A stretch of DNA of 64,000 nucleotides. It comes from a candidate division Hyd24-12 bacterium UBA6080 (GTDB taxonomy: Bacteria > Fermentibacterota > Fermentibacteria > Fermentibacterales > JCC-6). Of the stretch, positions 54,421-63,696 are shown in pieces (positions within the stretch are counted from its first letter, which is position 1; every line of letters starts with the position of its first letter). Position numbers and translations under genes: made by a program. The notes beneath the pieces were generated by a model. That model did no database searches, was not told the DNA's origin, and saw nothing but the letters and a program-made list of their open reading frames with translations. The stretch is from contig DIXM01000012.1 of assembly GCA_002436025.1 (NCBI GenBank), positions 1 through 64,000 of the forward strand, in the 5' to 3' direction.

Positions 54421-56133
54421 ATGAAGCCCCACCAACATGACTATACCGAACTGAGGGAACTTGGTTTCAAAGGCGGTCTGGAAACTCATCAGCAGCTGGC
54501 CACCAGTGGCAAGCTCTTCTGCCGCTGCCCGGCGCGGATACGGAACGACGAGCACCATCAGGAGCTCCTCAGACACATGCGTCCCACCCTCAGCGAGTTC
54601 GGTGAGTATGACGGAACTGCCCTCATGGAGTTCAAGACAAAGAAGCAGGTTCACTACCTTCTCTACAACGATTCGGTCTGCACCTACGAAATGGATGACA
54701 CCCCCCCCTTCAAGGCCAACCCCGAGGCTGTTTCCATAGCGCTCCGCCTGGCAATGATGTTCAACATGTCCCTTGTGGACGAGATACACATTACCCGCAA
54801 GCAGTACCTCGACGGAAGCATTCCCACCGGTTTCCAGAGGACCGCCATAGTCGGGGTCAACGGCAGGATTCCCTTTCTGGGGCGGGAGCTGCATTTCATT
54901 CAGATGAGCATCGAGGAGGATGCCTGCCGTGAGGTATCAGACATCGGGCACCACGTATGGTTCAGAACGGACCGGCTCAGCATTCCCCTGGTGGAACCGG
55001 TAACCGCACCCGAACTCCAGACCCCTCTGGAGATGGCCCTGGCGGCGAAGCTCATCGGTGAGACCATGAGGTCCACCCATCTTGTCAGAAGGGGTATTGG
55101 CAGCGTCCGCCAGGATGTGAACGTCTCCATCCGGGGGGGACACAGGGTAGAGATAAAGGGAGTTCCCAGAATTGCCATGATCGAGCCCCTATGCCGGATC
55201 GAAGCTTACAGACAGAAGGCTCTTCTTGACCTCAGGGCCGACCTGGTCTCCTCCCCCCTTCGCCCCGATGGCTTCAACGCTCTTCCGGTGGTTCTCTCGG
55301 ACGAACAGGCAGTCGAAGAGGGCTTTCCCGCCAACGGTGGCTCTCAACGGACCGCTGCTCTTGTGCTCAGGGGTTTTGCTCCCTTCATCCTCCGGTACAT
55401 GCAGCCCGGCCTGACCTTCCTCGACGAGATCGAGGGAAGGGTCAGGGTGATCGCATGCATCGAGGGCAATCCTGCAGTGGTTCCGGGCTCCGGAAGGCTC
55501 CGCGCCGCGTTGGGTCTCACTCCGGAAGATGCCGTGCTGGTTTTCAGAGGCACGCCCGAAGACCTCGAAACCACGGGAAGAGAGATCAACGCCCGGGTAT
55601 CCGAAGCCTTCCAGGGTGTTCCCGCCGAGACCCGACAGGCTCTTCCCGGCGGCAGGACGACCTTTGAAAGGATCCTGCCGGGCGCCGACCGCATGTACCC
55701 CGACACCGATCTCCCACCCGAACCCATCACCCCCGATACCTTCCCGAGGCTCAAGGCTCTCCTGCCACGGCCTCCCTGGGAACGCCGGGATACCTGGCGG
55801 TTGCTCGGTGTCAGTGAACACCTGGTTGACAGGCTTCTGAACCTCGAACTGGGGGACGAGTTCGAGACACTTCTTTCAAAGGTCGACTGGAAGCCTTCGG
55901 CGTTGGCGAACCTTCTCGCGGACAGGTCAAGGGCGTCGAAAAGGGCAGGGTTCGACTGGCACGGGGTTCTCGGAACTGAAAGGGTCATCGGGACAATGGT
56001 CTGGGCAAGTGAAAGGCGTATAAGCCCCAGAGGGGCTCACATGCTGCTCGACACCCTTTCGCACGATCCCGGGCTCACCCTCGAGGGGGCTCTCGAAGCC
56101 GTCAAACCTGATCGGAACCCTTCAGTCTGTTGA
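54421..56133 (+). CDS. gatE: Archaeal-type Glu-tRNA(Gln) amidotransferase subunit GatE
   Basis: 570 residues. With GatD, GatE converts Glu-tRNAGln to Gln-tRNAGln. The signature ELGFKGGLETHQQL (His23), KLFCRCPA, IEEDACREV (Glu165-166) and GIGSVRQDVNVSI (230s) are those of GatE; bacterial GatB has GSLRCDVNVSVR at the same place. An AspRS-like GAD insert (~280-400) is followed by ALPGGRTTFERILPGADRMYPDTDLPP, again GatE-like. The tail (YqeY-like) domain seems shortened relative to archaeal proteins of ~620 residues. GGAGG lies eight bases before ATG. GatD is not in the window. The end overlaps the response regulator by 32 bases. Confidence 0.9.
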   Translation: MKPHQHDYTELRELGFKGGLETHQQLATSGKLFCRCPARIRNDEHHQELLRHMRPTLSEFGEYDGTALMEFKTKKQVHYLLYNDSVCTYEMDDTPPFKANPEAVSIALRLAMMFNMSLVDEIHITRKQYLDGSIPTGFQRTAIVGVNGRIPFLGRELHFIQMSIEEDACREVSDIGHHVWFRTDRLSIPLVEPVTAPELQTPLEMALAAKLIGETMRSTHLVRRGIGSVRQDVNVSIRGGHRVEIKGVPRIAMIEPLCRIEAYRQKALLDLRADLVSSPLRPDGFNALPVVLSDEQAVEEGFPANGGSQRTAALVLRGFAPFILRYMQPGLTFLDEIEGRVRVIACIEGNPAVVPGSGRLRAALGLTPEDAVLVFRGTPEDLETTGREINARVSEAFQGVPAETRQALPGGRTTFERILPGADRMYPDTDLPPEPITPDTFPRLKALLPRPPWERRDTWRLLGVSEHLVDRLLNLELGDEFETLLSKVDWKPSALANLLADRSRASKRAGFDWHGVLGTERVIGTMVWASERRISPRGAHMLLDTLSHDPGLTLEGALEAVKPDRNPSVC

Positions 56134-57358
56134 GCAGTGTGCGATAACTGATACCAAGAAGCCTGGCGGCCCTGGCCCGGTTGCCGTCGCAGCGCAAGAG
56201 GGCGTCGTGTATCATTTTGAGCTCCTGTTCCCTCGATACCCTGGCCGACTCCGAAAGCATGGTGCGCTCCCGGGCAGCGTCGTCGGGAACTTCAAGCATT
56301 TCCCGGGTGATGAGGTTCCCTTCCGCCAGAACTGCGGCCCTGAGCAGGATATTCCTGAGCTGCCTTACATTGCCGGGCCAGCTGCACTTCATAAGGGTTT
56401 CCATGGTGTCGGGGGCAAGCTTCCCCCTGCCCGCCAGGAAATGTGTGGTCAGCAGTGGTATGTCGTCACGGCGGTCACGGAGTGGCGGAATGTGGATCGT
56501 GAACTCACTGAGCCTGTAGTACAGGTCCTCCCGGAAGCAGCCATCACGGGAGAGTGAGAGCAGGTCCCTGTTGCTCGCCGCCAGTACCCTGGCCTCGCTG
56601 CGGATCTGCCTGGTGCCCCCGACCCGTGTGAACGTGCTTCCCTCAAGGACCCTCAGGAGCTTTCCCTGAAGCGTCAGGTCGAGATCCCCTATCTCGTCGA
56701 GGAAAATGGTTCCGCCAGCCGCCATCTCGAACCTTCCCGCCCTGCTTTCAAAAGCCCCCGTGTAGGCTCCCTTCTCCGCGCCGAAGAGCTCACTTTCCAG
56801 AAGGTCCCGCGGGATGGCAGCGCAGTTCACTGGTATGAAGGGACCGGCGCACCGGCGGCTGATCCGGTGGATCCTTTCCACGAGCAGTTCCTTGCCCGTG
56901 CCGCTCTCCCCTGTTACAAGAACGTTCAAGTCGCAGGCGGCGGCGGAGTCGGCCCTTTTGAGGACTGCCAGAAGGCAGGGATCCCGGCCTATGATCTCAT
57001 GGCCTGAACCGGTGTCGAGGCCGGACAGCCTGGAAAGGAGGTCGGCGAGTTCAAACGGTTTCGTGATGAAATCCCTGGCGCCGGCCTTCATGGCCTCGAC
57101 TGCCATATCTATGGTACCGTAAGCTGTCATGAGCATCACGGGAGTACCCGGCGGTGTTTTGGATAAGACCACCAGACCGTCCCTCTCACCTGGCAGGCAG
57201 ACATCGGTGAGAACGGTGTCGAAGGAGGCGGAAGCCAGTTCCCTGACGGCTTTCGCTGTGTTCTCGGCCTCGGTCACCTCCCAGCCGTCCTCTTCGAGGG
57301 CGGTGCGAAGCATGGTTCTCATGCCCCTCTTGTCCTCCACCAGCAGAATGCGTCTCAC
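56102..57358 (-). CDS. NtrC-family sigma54-dependent response regulator
   Basis: 418 residues. Receiver domain 1-115 with Glu8/Asp9, phosphorylated Asp52, Thr78 and Lys100. AAA+ domain ~125-355 with GESGTGKE, GAYTGA (sigma54 contact) and FLDEIGDLDL (Walker B). C-terminal Fis-type helix-turn-helix ~375-415 (NRARAARLLGISYRTLLNRL). It activates sigma54 promoters after phosphorylation by the adjacent kinase. GTG start 57358 overlaps the kinase stop. rpoN is not in the window. Confidence 0.94.
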   Translation of the reverse strand: MRRILLVEDKRGMRTMLRTALEEDGWEVTEAENTAKAVRELASASFDTVLTDVCLPGERDGLVVLSKTPPGTPVMLMTAYGTIDMAVEAMKAGARDFITKPFELADLLSRLSGLDTGSGHEIIGRDPCLLAVLKRADSAAACDLNVLVTGESGTGKELLVERIHRISRRCAGPFIPVNCAAIPRDLLESELFGAEKGAYTGAFESRAGRFEMAAGGTIFLDEIGDLDLTLQGKLLRVLEGSTFTRVGGTRQIRSEARVLAASNRDLLSLSRDGCFREDLYYRLSEFTIHIPPLRDRRDDIPLLTTHFLAGRGKLAPDTMETLMKCSWPGNVRQLRNILLRAAVLAEGNLITREMLEVPDDAARERTMLSESARVSREQELKMIHDALLRCDGNRARAARLLGISYRTLLNRLKGSDQV

Positions 57359-58968
57359 CGGGAGTCCTCCCTTGGAAGTGTGATGACAAATGAAGCCCCT
57401 GTGCCGGTGTTCTTCGCTATCATTCTACCGCCCATGGCAAGGATTATCCTTCTGCTGACCGTAAGCCCAATTCCCATGTGCCCTTTGTCCCTGCCCGTCG
57501 AGTAAAGGGGTCTGAAAACGGTCTCGGGAGGGTCTGGAAGGCCTGGACCCCTGTCCAGGACCTGGATGGTGAGAGGTCCGGGACCATCCACCGTCACATT
57601 GACCTCCCCCTTTCCGCAGTTTTCCAGGGCGTTCTCCAGCAGGTTCCTGACGCACCGCGCAAGAAGGACCGTATCGGTTCGGTAGACACCGTCAAGGGTA
57701 CACGTGGATTCAAAGGAAACATCGAAGTTCAGGCACTCCTGTCTGACGCAGGATACGATCTCCCCCCCGGGGACGGGTATGAACCTTGGCCCTTCGCCGC
57801 CCCGTGCAAGGGTTCTGAACGCATCAACAACGCAGCTGGCGGAATTCAGTTCGAGCCTTGCCTCGTCTATGAGCTTTTTTGACCTTTCGTCGGGTCCGCC
57901 CCGGCTGAGAAGATCGAGAAAACCCCCGACCGCACAGAGTGTGTTCCCTATCTCATGCACGACTCCGCCCGAAAAGGCTCCAAGGTCCGCCAGGGCCCTT
58001 TCTTCCGCCAGACGCCTCTCGAGAAGCAACTCGTCCGAAATGTCGGTGGCGGTCACGATGAGCTCACCGCCGGAGTGGGTCAGCGTCTTGACCCTGAAAG
58101 ACCTTCCATCGAACTCGACCTCCCCTCCTGGAGTATTCGCTGAGGCACCAAGGGGGGTTCGGGAGTGAGGGAACGGTTTGCCCCGGTCCTCCTCGGTAAG
58201 GCCGTAAAGCTCCTTTGCCCTGGCGTTCATGAGAAGAAGAGCGCCCGACGAGTCCACTGCCGCAACAGCGGAATCAAGGGTTTCCAGAACGGCGCCCGCC
58301 CTGCTCTCCGCCAGGTCCGCCCTTGCTACCGCCTGTTCACGCATGTTCTCAAGTTCCCTTTCCCGGCGGGCAAGAAGCGCTACGAGTTCGTGGAACGACA
58401 CTGATGCGGCCCCGGGATCGGTCCCGCTGCCGCTTCTGAAGCTGTCGGCCTGGACGAGAAGCCTTCTGAGGGGATCAATGACCCTCGAGCGAAGGTATGC
58501 GGGCATGAGCAGGGCAGTCAGGGCAAGCGCGAGGCATATCACCCCAAGACCGTACAGGATCGGCTCGGCGAGGGAGATAGCCGGGGACTCCGCACGAAGG
58601 ACGCCTACCGACCCGGTTGTTCGGGCCGAAATGTAGACCCAGTTACCCGAGGCCAGCTCTTCGGGGCTCAGATCGGGACACGCATAGAGCGGAACTCCAG
58701 AACTGTCAGTGAATACCGCTGCGCTCAGGGCATCGGACGGTATCAGCCCCCGGCATGCGGCTTCAAGTCCGGCCTGATCGGGGTGTGCGCCCATATCCCC
58801 TGCTATCTTCGCCGCGACCCCGGTGGCGAGTGAGGCCGACCACCGGCGGTGTTCCCCGAGCATGAGAAAGAGAACCATGACCACCACAAGCACCGCAAGG
58901 GCCGAAGCCCCCGCCACCAGTCCGGCCAGAGCCTCTACCCCGAAACCGTAACGCTTCTCAGTGGCCAT
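57355..58968 (-). CDS. Sensor histidine kinase with PAS domain
   Basis: 537 residues. Two membrane helices (~16-36 and ~138-155) flank a ~100-residue outer sensor region; a HAMP-like stretch and a coiled segment (~195-230) lead to a PAS domain (~225-315). Dimerisation box His338 in VVHEIGNTL, N-box RNLLENALENCG, DRGPGLPDP and GIGLTVSRRI complete the kinase. The signal is unknown; it is cotranscribed with glycan genes and with its regulator. Confidence 0.93.
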   Translation of the reverse strand: MATEKRYGFGVEALAGLVAGASALAVLVVVMVLFLMLGEHRRWSASLATGVAAKIAGDMGAHPDQAGLEAACRGLIPSDALSAAVFTDSSGVPLYACPDLSPEELASGNWVYISARTTGSVGVLRAESPAISLAEPILYGLGVICLALALTALLMPAYLRSRVIDPLRRLLVQADSFRSGSGTDPGAASVSFHELVALLARRERELENMREQAVARADLAESRAGAVLETLDSAVAAVDSSGALLLMNARAKELYGLTEEDRGKPFPHSRTPLGASANTPGGEVEFDGRSFRVKTLTHSGGELIVTATDISDELLLERRLAEERALADLGAFSGGVVHEIGNTLCAVGGFLDLLSRGGPDERSKKLIDEARLELNSASCVVDAFRTLARGGEGPRFIPVPGGEIVSCVRQECLNFDVSFESTCTLDGVYRTDTVLLARCVRNLLENALENCGKGEVNVTVDGPGPLTIQVLDRGPGLPDPPETVFRPLYSTGRDKGHMGIGLTVSRRIILAMGGRMIAKNTGTGASFVITLPREDSR

Positions 58969-59773
58969 TTCGCTGCCTCAGGTATTGTGCGTAGCCTTTC
59001 GTGAAGGCGCTGTTTCCCTTCAGTCTGGCACAGGCGAGGTGAACAGGCAGCCATGCCCTGGTCTGGGCGAGCATGTCCGGCGATGAACACCATGATTCCA
59101 TGAAAACGAAGCGGTTTCGCTCCCTCAGGGTTTCACTCTCGGGGCTCATGCCCATTGTCGCGGCGTGTTCGTGCAGGACACCGGGACCTTCGTACCTGGC
59201 CATGTGCATTCCGGAACGGGCCATGCGCGCCCCTAGGTCGGCATCCTCCCAGTAGATCGGCGCGTACCTTGAACTGAGACCACCCAGCGAGAACCACGCG
59301 CTCCGTCGCCAAAGGGCGCACGCTCCGGAAGGATATGGGTGACCCGCTCGCGGCCCTGTGAAGGCAAGCCCCCTGCGGAAACCCCACTCGATGGCGCCGT
59401 CATCAGTCCCGTCGGGTCTCACGATCTTCGGGACTGCCACCGCCACCCCGGACGGTGCATTTGAAAGCCATCGGGCCATTCCTTCGAAACAGCCGGGTTC
59501 AGGTGTGACATCGTTGTTGAGCAGCATCAGAAGATCTGCGGAGGCAGCCTCCATTCCTGCGTTCACGGCGTAACAGAATCCGGGGTTTCCGCTCCGCGAT
59601 AGTACCTTCAACGACGGAAAAGCCCTCCGCAACGTTTCCGGGGACCCGTCAGAGGAGCAGTCGTCAACCACCACCACTTCGAGACGGTCGTCTTCCAGGA
59701 GTGCTGGAAGCTGCTTTTTCAGAAACTCGAGGCCGTTCCGGGAAGGGATCACGACCGACACCGTCATGTTCAT
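58958..59773 (-). CDS. Glycosyltransferase family 2
   Basis: 271 residues. GT-A fold: VSVVIPSRNGLEFL, VVVVDDCSSDGS, LLMLLNNDVTPEPGC (metal Asp region) and APIYWEDADLGARM (acceptor/catalytic Glu-Asp). Likely adds a sugar to a surface glycan. ATG 59773 overlaps the GT-C gene stop; ATG 59767 also possible. The 3' end overlaps the kinase by 11 bases. Confidence 0.88.
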   Translation of the reverse strand: MNMTVSVVIPSRNGLEFLKKQLPALLEDDRLEVVVVDDCSSDGSPETLRRAFPSLKVLSRSGNPGFCYAVNAGMEAASADLLMLLNNDVTPEPGCFEGMARWLSNAPSGVAVAVPKIVRPDGTDDGAIEWGFRRGLAFTGPRAGHPYPSGACALWRRSAWFSLGGLSSRYAPIYWEDADLGARMARSGMHMARYEGPGVLHEHAATMGMSPESETLRERNRFVFMESWCSSPDMLAQTRAWLPVHLACARLKGNSAFTKGYAQYLRQRNGH

Positions 59774-61761
59774 CGCCCGGCCCCGACTTCCGGCGCTATC
59801 TCGAACCAGTCGAAATACACCGGGGGTCCGCCTTCCGGGATCGTAACGGTGGCGGGACCCCGCAGTGTGAGGGTGTGTTCCCTCATTTCGCGGTTCTCGG
59901 GTCTGTCGGGAATGGCGGAACCCCTTCGCAGGGGAAGATAAGCAGTGGGCAGAGGCATCAGATCCGTCTGGGCATCGATGGTGTCGTCCCCTATCACGAG
60001 CATTGCCCCGGGTTCTCCGGAGGCACTGAAAGTGATCCTGCCGCCGGGAATGTAAAGCCGCTGACCCGGGTGGTCGAGTACGAGGGTCCGCTGTTTGGTG
60101 AAGAACCAGTGTGTCCTCTCCCCCGGGTCGGGGTTCATGGGGTAGATCATGGCTCCGTGCGCAAACTGCGGTCCTGCCTCTTCCGCTTCCATTCGGCCGG
60201 GATGCTGCGGGATGGCAAGAGCAAGGGCACCTCCGGCCAGAAGCGCCTTCAGACCGGTTTCCCGGTCACGCCTTACAAGAAGGAACGCCACTGAGGAGAA
60301 AACCGTCCAGAACAGAAGGGCAGATTCCGATGGGCGCACCATTGAAACACCTTGTGAGGCGGCATCGATGAGTCCCATCAGGTTGTCCGTTCCCCAACCG
60401 AGGTTGAACCTGGAGGTGGGCACCGCCGCCAACATCGCGGAAATGCCTACTGAGAGCCCGATGAGAAGCCGGGACGTCTTTCTTTCGAGTACCATGGCGA
60501 GAGAGGCGGCAAGAAGCGGAACAAGGGGGAGAAAGACCCTGGTCGCAGGAGCGGGAAGCCCGTGCCATCTCTCCCCGCTCCAGACCAAATGGACGGCGAG
60601 GTAGAAAACAGCAGGGAGTGCGAGTCTTCCAAAAAGCTTTCCCCCCGCCTTTTTCAGAAGCGGCATGCCGACAAGGGCGGCAATGACCCAGGGCGCCTTT
60701 GGAAGCAGCCCAGCCTCTGCGTCGAGAAGCATCTCGAAGGCAGAGCGCAGAAGAATGGACGGCCGCTTAAAAAGATTGATACCTATGGCGGCCAGGGTTC
60801 CGGTGTTGCCGTACCTGAGCCACAGAACCTCTCCATTCAAAAGGAACCGGTCGATGATCAGAAGCAGGGCAGCAAGGCCGAGAACAGCCAGCGGAATCAG
60901 AAGCCTCCTTCTGTAGCCTCGATTGTTCTCGAGGTACCAGCAAACGAACATTCCAACGGCTGCTCCGGCGTAGCGCATCTTCAGGGCTGAAACGAAGACC
61001 CCGAGCAGAAGGGTGCCCCAAAGACCCCTTCGTCCAGCGGGCAGAAGCGCGAAAGCGCAGATTGCCGCAGCAGCGGTCCATCCGCTCAGCGCGGGTCCGA
61101 GCAGAGTGAAACCCGGCATGAGAAAGGCCGCCATGACCGTTGTCATGCCCGGGGAAGGCGTCCCTCCCCTGATCAGGAGAGCGCGAAGCATGAGAAGGCA
61201 TGCGATGAGCGGCAGAAGCCCCATGATCCTGATCCCGACGGGACCGAAGAAGGTTCCGGGAGCTATGATCAGCGGGTATATCGGGGTGTGGTGGCTGTCC
61301 CCCGGAGCGGGGTCGCCGGGTCTTGCCTCGAACCGGAACCCGCCCGTCCCTGTGATGTTGGATGCTATCTCCGCGAAGCGGACCTCGTCGGACGTGAATG
61401 GGATCGTGGCGATCATCAGGAACGCCACGGGCAGGATGGCGCGAAGAATCCCCATACGCTGTCCGGCCACCGCGAAACCCATGACTAAGAGACCGGAAAC
61501 GGCCGCTGCCGCTGCCCCCTGCCACCCCCATGGGATAACCCGCCAGAACAGACTGAAGAGCGAAAAGAGTGCCATTGAGAACGCAATCCTGGAACTGTTC
61601 CCGCAACCGTGGGAAACAGCCGCCAGGAGGAGCCACGAAAGCGGAAGCAGACGTCCCATTCCGCCCGGGTCGGGCATTCCCGCCAGACGCCATGCCAGAA
61701 ATACCCAGATGCCGGCCGCCAGGCTCGCAACAGGGACCTTCAGGGCCTGCCGGTTCACCAT
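59770..61761 (-). CDS. GT-C type membrane glycosyltransferase (PMT/ArnT-like)
   Basis: 663 residues, twelve or more helices. The first outer loop reads TSDEVRFAEIASNI, with the Asp-Glu pair at the place of the PMT/ArnT catalytic acid, then HHTPIYPLI. The last ~150 residues are soluble and beta-rich, ending PVYFDWFEIAP. It is expected to use a polyprenyl-linked sugar at the outer face of the inner membrane. Overlaps both neighbours (4 and 7 bases). Confidence 0.72.
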   Translation of the reverse strand: MVNRQALKVPVASLAAGIWVFLAWRLAGMPDPGGMGRLLPLSWLLLAAVSHGCGNSSRIAFSMALFSLFSLFWRVIPWGWQGAAAAAVSGLLVMGFAVAGQRMGILRAILPVAFLMIATIPFTSDEVRFAEIASNITGTGGFRFEARPGDPAPGDSHHTPIYPLIIAPGTFFGPVGIRIMGLLPLIACLLMLRALLIRGGTPSPGMTTVMAAFLMPGFTLLGPALSGWTAAAAICAFALLPAGRRGLWGTLLLGVFVSALKMRYAGAAVGMFVCWYLENNRGYRRRLLIPLAVLGLAALLLIIDRFLLNGEVLWLRYGNTGTLAAIGINLFKRPSILLRSAFEMLLDAEAGLLPKAPWVIAALVGMPLLKKAGGKLFGRLALPAVFYLAVHLVWSGERWHGLPAPATRVFLPLVPLLAASLAMVLERKTSRLLIGLSVGISAMLAAVPTSRFNLGWGTDNLMGLIDAASQGVSMVRPSESALLFWTVFSSVAFLLVRRDRETGLKALLAGGALALAIPQHPGRMEAEEAGPQFAHGAMIYPMNPDPGERTHWFFTKQRTLVLDHPGQRLYIPGGRITFSASGEPGAMLVIGDDTIDAQTDLMPLPTAYLPLRRGSAIPDRPENREMREHTLTLRGPATVTIPEGGPPVYFDWFEIAPEVGAGR

Positions 61762-62531
61762 TCGGCCTCCGCCCAGACATGTGCTACAGGATGGGTGAAG
61801 GGCCGCAACTCGCGCAACGGCAGTATGAAGACAGAATCGGTGGGCGAAAGATCGAGCCGGAGCGTGTGGGAGCCTGATGGAAGGCTCAGGGCGACATCAC
61901 CCGCCATGACCGTTACGACAGGAAGTGAATCCCTGACCCCTCCGCATTGCAGTTCAAGGGTCATGGTGAAGGGTTCGGGTACGGGCGGAGCCAGGACTGC
62001 TCCGCCGCTTCCCAGCGTGACGGGGGGAAGCTTCCACCAGGCGTGCCCCTCCTCGATGAAGCAGCGGGCTGGTGTGGGAGCCTCGTTGGCGGGCACCGGC
62101 AGGTAGCCAAGTGCAGGAAGCAGAACGGCGCACAATGCGGCAAGAACGATCCGCGTTCCCTTTCCGTTGAAAAGTGCGGCAACGGCACATGCTGCAACAA
62201 GGGGCAAGGCCTGTGCGGAAGGATTGGCGAGGACCCATGCCGAAACCGCAAGCCACCCGGCGATCCTTCCCGAAATGCGGCGCGATGAAAAGGCGGAGAG
62301 AACGCCTGCGAGGGCGGCCGTGGCCGCTCCCGTGAAGGATGCAGTGGCGCACAGAAGTATCATGAGCCCCGGAATGAACACCGGGCCGCCGGTCAGCGTT
62401 GAAACCGCCACTGCCGCCAGGGGAAGGGCCAGCCACTCCAGGGAAAACCCCCGGAAAAGAACGATGGCCAGCCAGACTGCCATGCCGGTCAGGGCCGTTA
62501 CCAGTTCACCCTTGCGAAGGGATGTCCCCAC
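61755..62531 (-). CDS. Hypothetical membrane protein with soluble C-terminal domain
   Basis: 258 residues from GTG 62531. About six hydrophobic helices (residues ~10-150), then a ~100-residue beta-rich region with GSGGAVLAPPVPEPFTM-type strands and HTLRLDLSPTDSV. It overlaps the GT2 gene upstream by 26 bases and the GT-C gene by 7, so it belongs with the glycan genes. No family recognised. Confidence 0.5.
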   Translation of the reverse strand: MGTSLRKGELVTALTGMAVWLAIVLFRGFSLEWLALPLAAVAVSTLTGGPVFIPGLMILLCATASFTGAATAALAGVLSAFSSRRISGRIAGWLAVSAWVLANPSAQALPLVAACAVAALFNGKGTRIVLAALCAVLLPALGYLPVPANEAPTPARCFIEEGHAWWKLPPVTLGSGGAVLAPPVPEPFTMTLELQCGGVRDSLPVVTVMAGDVALSLPSGSHTLRLDLSPTDSVFILPLRELRPFTHPVAHVWAEAEW

Positions 62532-63696
62532 CGGTCACCTCCAGCCGTGAATCGGGTCGGTCGCAGAAAATGTACGACAATCCGCCTTCAGTGAGAAGCC
62601 TGAGCTGGATGGATCCCCCCGGCGGTACAAGGAAGGTCTCCCTGAGAGTACCGCCGGCATCGCACATGCCCCCGGAGACCGAGGCCCCCCGTGAGCGAAG
62701 GGTGACAAAAGCCCCGGATGCCGGAAACACACCGTACGGGGCGATGCTTGTGCCCTGCAAGCCGGGACCGAGGGGACCGGGTCTTGGAAGCGGGAGGTCG
62801 GACGGCTGTCCGTGGAGGCCGGAAAGTACATCCGGGGGAAGGTCGACAGGACTGACCCTGGCGCCGAGTTCATTCGTTAGGACACGCAGCCGTTGCTTCC
62901 ATGGCTTTCCACGCCTCAGCAGACAAAGCTCGATCCTGGCCTCCCTGGCCAAAAACCCGCGGGGCAGCCTTCCACCTCCCAGAAACCTTCGGGCAAGCCT
63001 GACGGATGATGCCAGTTCCCATAGGGACGCATGGAACCTGTCGCTTGAAGCACCGATCATGTGAAGTGCCGATGCCCGCCTGAGAACGGAGAAGCCCCAA
63101 CCAAGAGCCCGGGCGCGAAGACAAAGGTCGGCGTCTTCGAAGTACATGAAGTACCCCGGGTCAAAACCCCCGACGGCCCTGAAAGCGTCGGTCCGCCAGA
63201 GGGAGACCGCGGCGGATACGCCTGGAGGCGAAGGAACATCATCGCCGGCGATTCTTTCCAGGTGCATGAAGCGGGCGTCCCATGCCTCACCGTAAGGTGT
63301 TACATAAACACCACTTCCAGCCGTTACGAGGGGCCACTTCCAGGCTCTGATGAGGGGTTGGACCCCCGCATGCGACTCATTGTCTTCAAGGTGGGCAACG
63401 AGCATTTCAAGGGATTCGGCTTCGATCCTGGCGTCGCTGTTCAGCAAAAGGATGTGCCCGGTTTCAACGTGCCTGACCGCGATGTTGTTGCCGTGCCCGA
63501 ACCCGAGGTTTTCCCCGGAGACGACCCTTGCGCCGGGTAAAAGGCGGGCCGCTTCGCCAGCCGAGTCGTCGGACGACCCGCTGTCGTAGATGACGGCGCT
63601 GGTTCCCAGCCCGTTGATCGTTTCAGCCAGTTGCGGCAGGAGGCCAACGTTGTTGTGAAGTACCGTGACCACCGTGACGGAGTTCAGGGAGCTCAT
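62506..63696 (-). CDS. Glycosyltransferase family 2 with C-terminal beta domain
   Basis: 396 residues from ATG 63696 (ATGA overlap; the frame also has ATG 63705). GT-A part 1-~250: VVTVLHNNVGLL, IYDSGSSDDS, HILLLNSDARIE and YFMYFEDADLCLRA, close to rhamnosyltransferase-type GT2. Residues ~290-396 form a separate beta-rich region with no known motif. Part of the glycan cluster. Confidence 0.82.
   Translation of the reverse strand: MSSLNSVTVVTVLHNNVGLLPQLAETINGLGTSAVIYDSGSSDDSAGEAARLLPGARVVSGENLGFGHGNNIAVRHVETGHILLLNSDARIEAESLEMLVAHLEDNESHAGVQPLIRAWKWPLVTAGSGVYVTPYGEAWDARFMHLERIAGDDVPSPPGVSAAVSLWRTDAFRAVGGFDPGYFMYFEDADLCLRARALGWGFSVLRRASALHMIGASSDRFHASLWELASSVRLARRFLGGGRLPRGFLAREARIELCLLRRGKPWKQRLRVLTNELGARVSPVDLPPDVLSGLHGQPSDLPLPRPGPLGPGLQGTSIAPYGVFPASGAFVTLRSRGASVSGGMCDAGGTLRETFLVPPGGSIQLRLLTEGGLSYIFCDRPDSRLEVTGGDIPSQG

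Noticed and set aside
54421..56133. Considered as GatB
   Set aside because: The RQDVNVSI form, HQQL and GAD insert fit GatE; GatB lacks the GAD insert.
60767..61780. 337-codon minus frame overlapping the GT-C gene
   Set aside because: Out of frame with a strong membrane protein; Arg/Pro/His-rich sequence is typical of a shifted frame.
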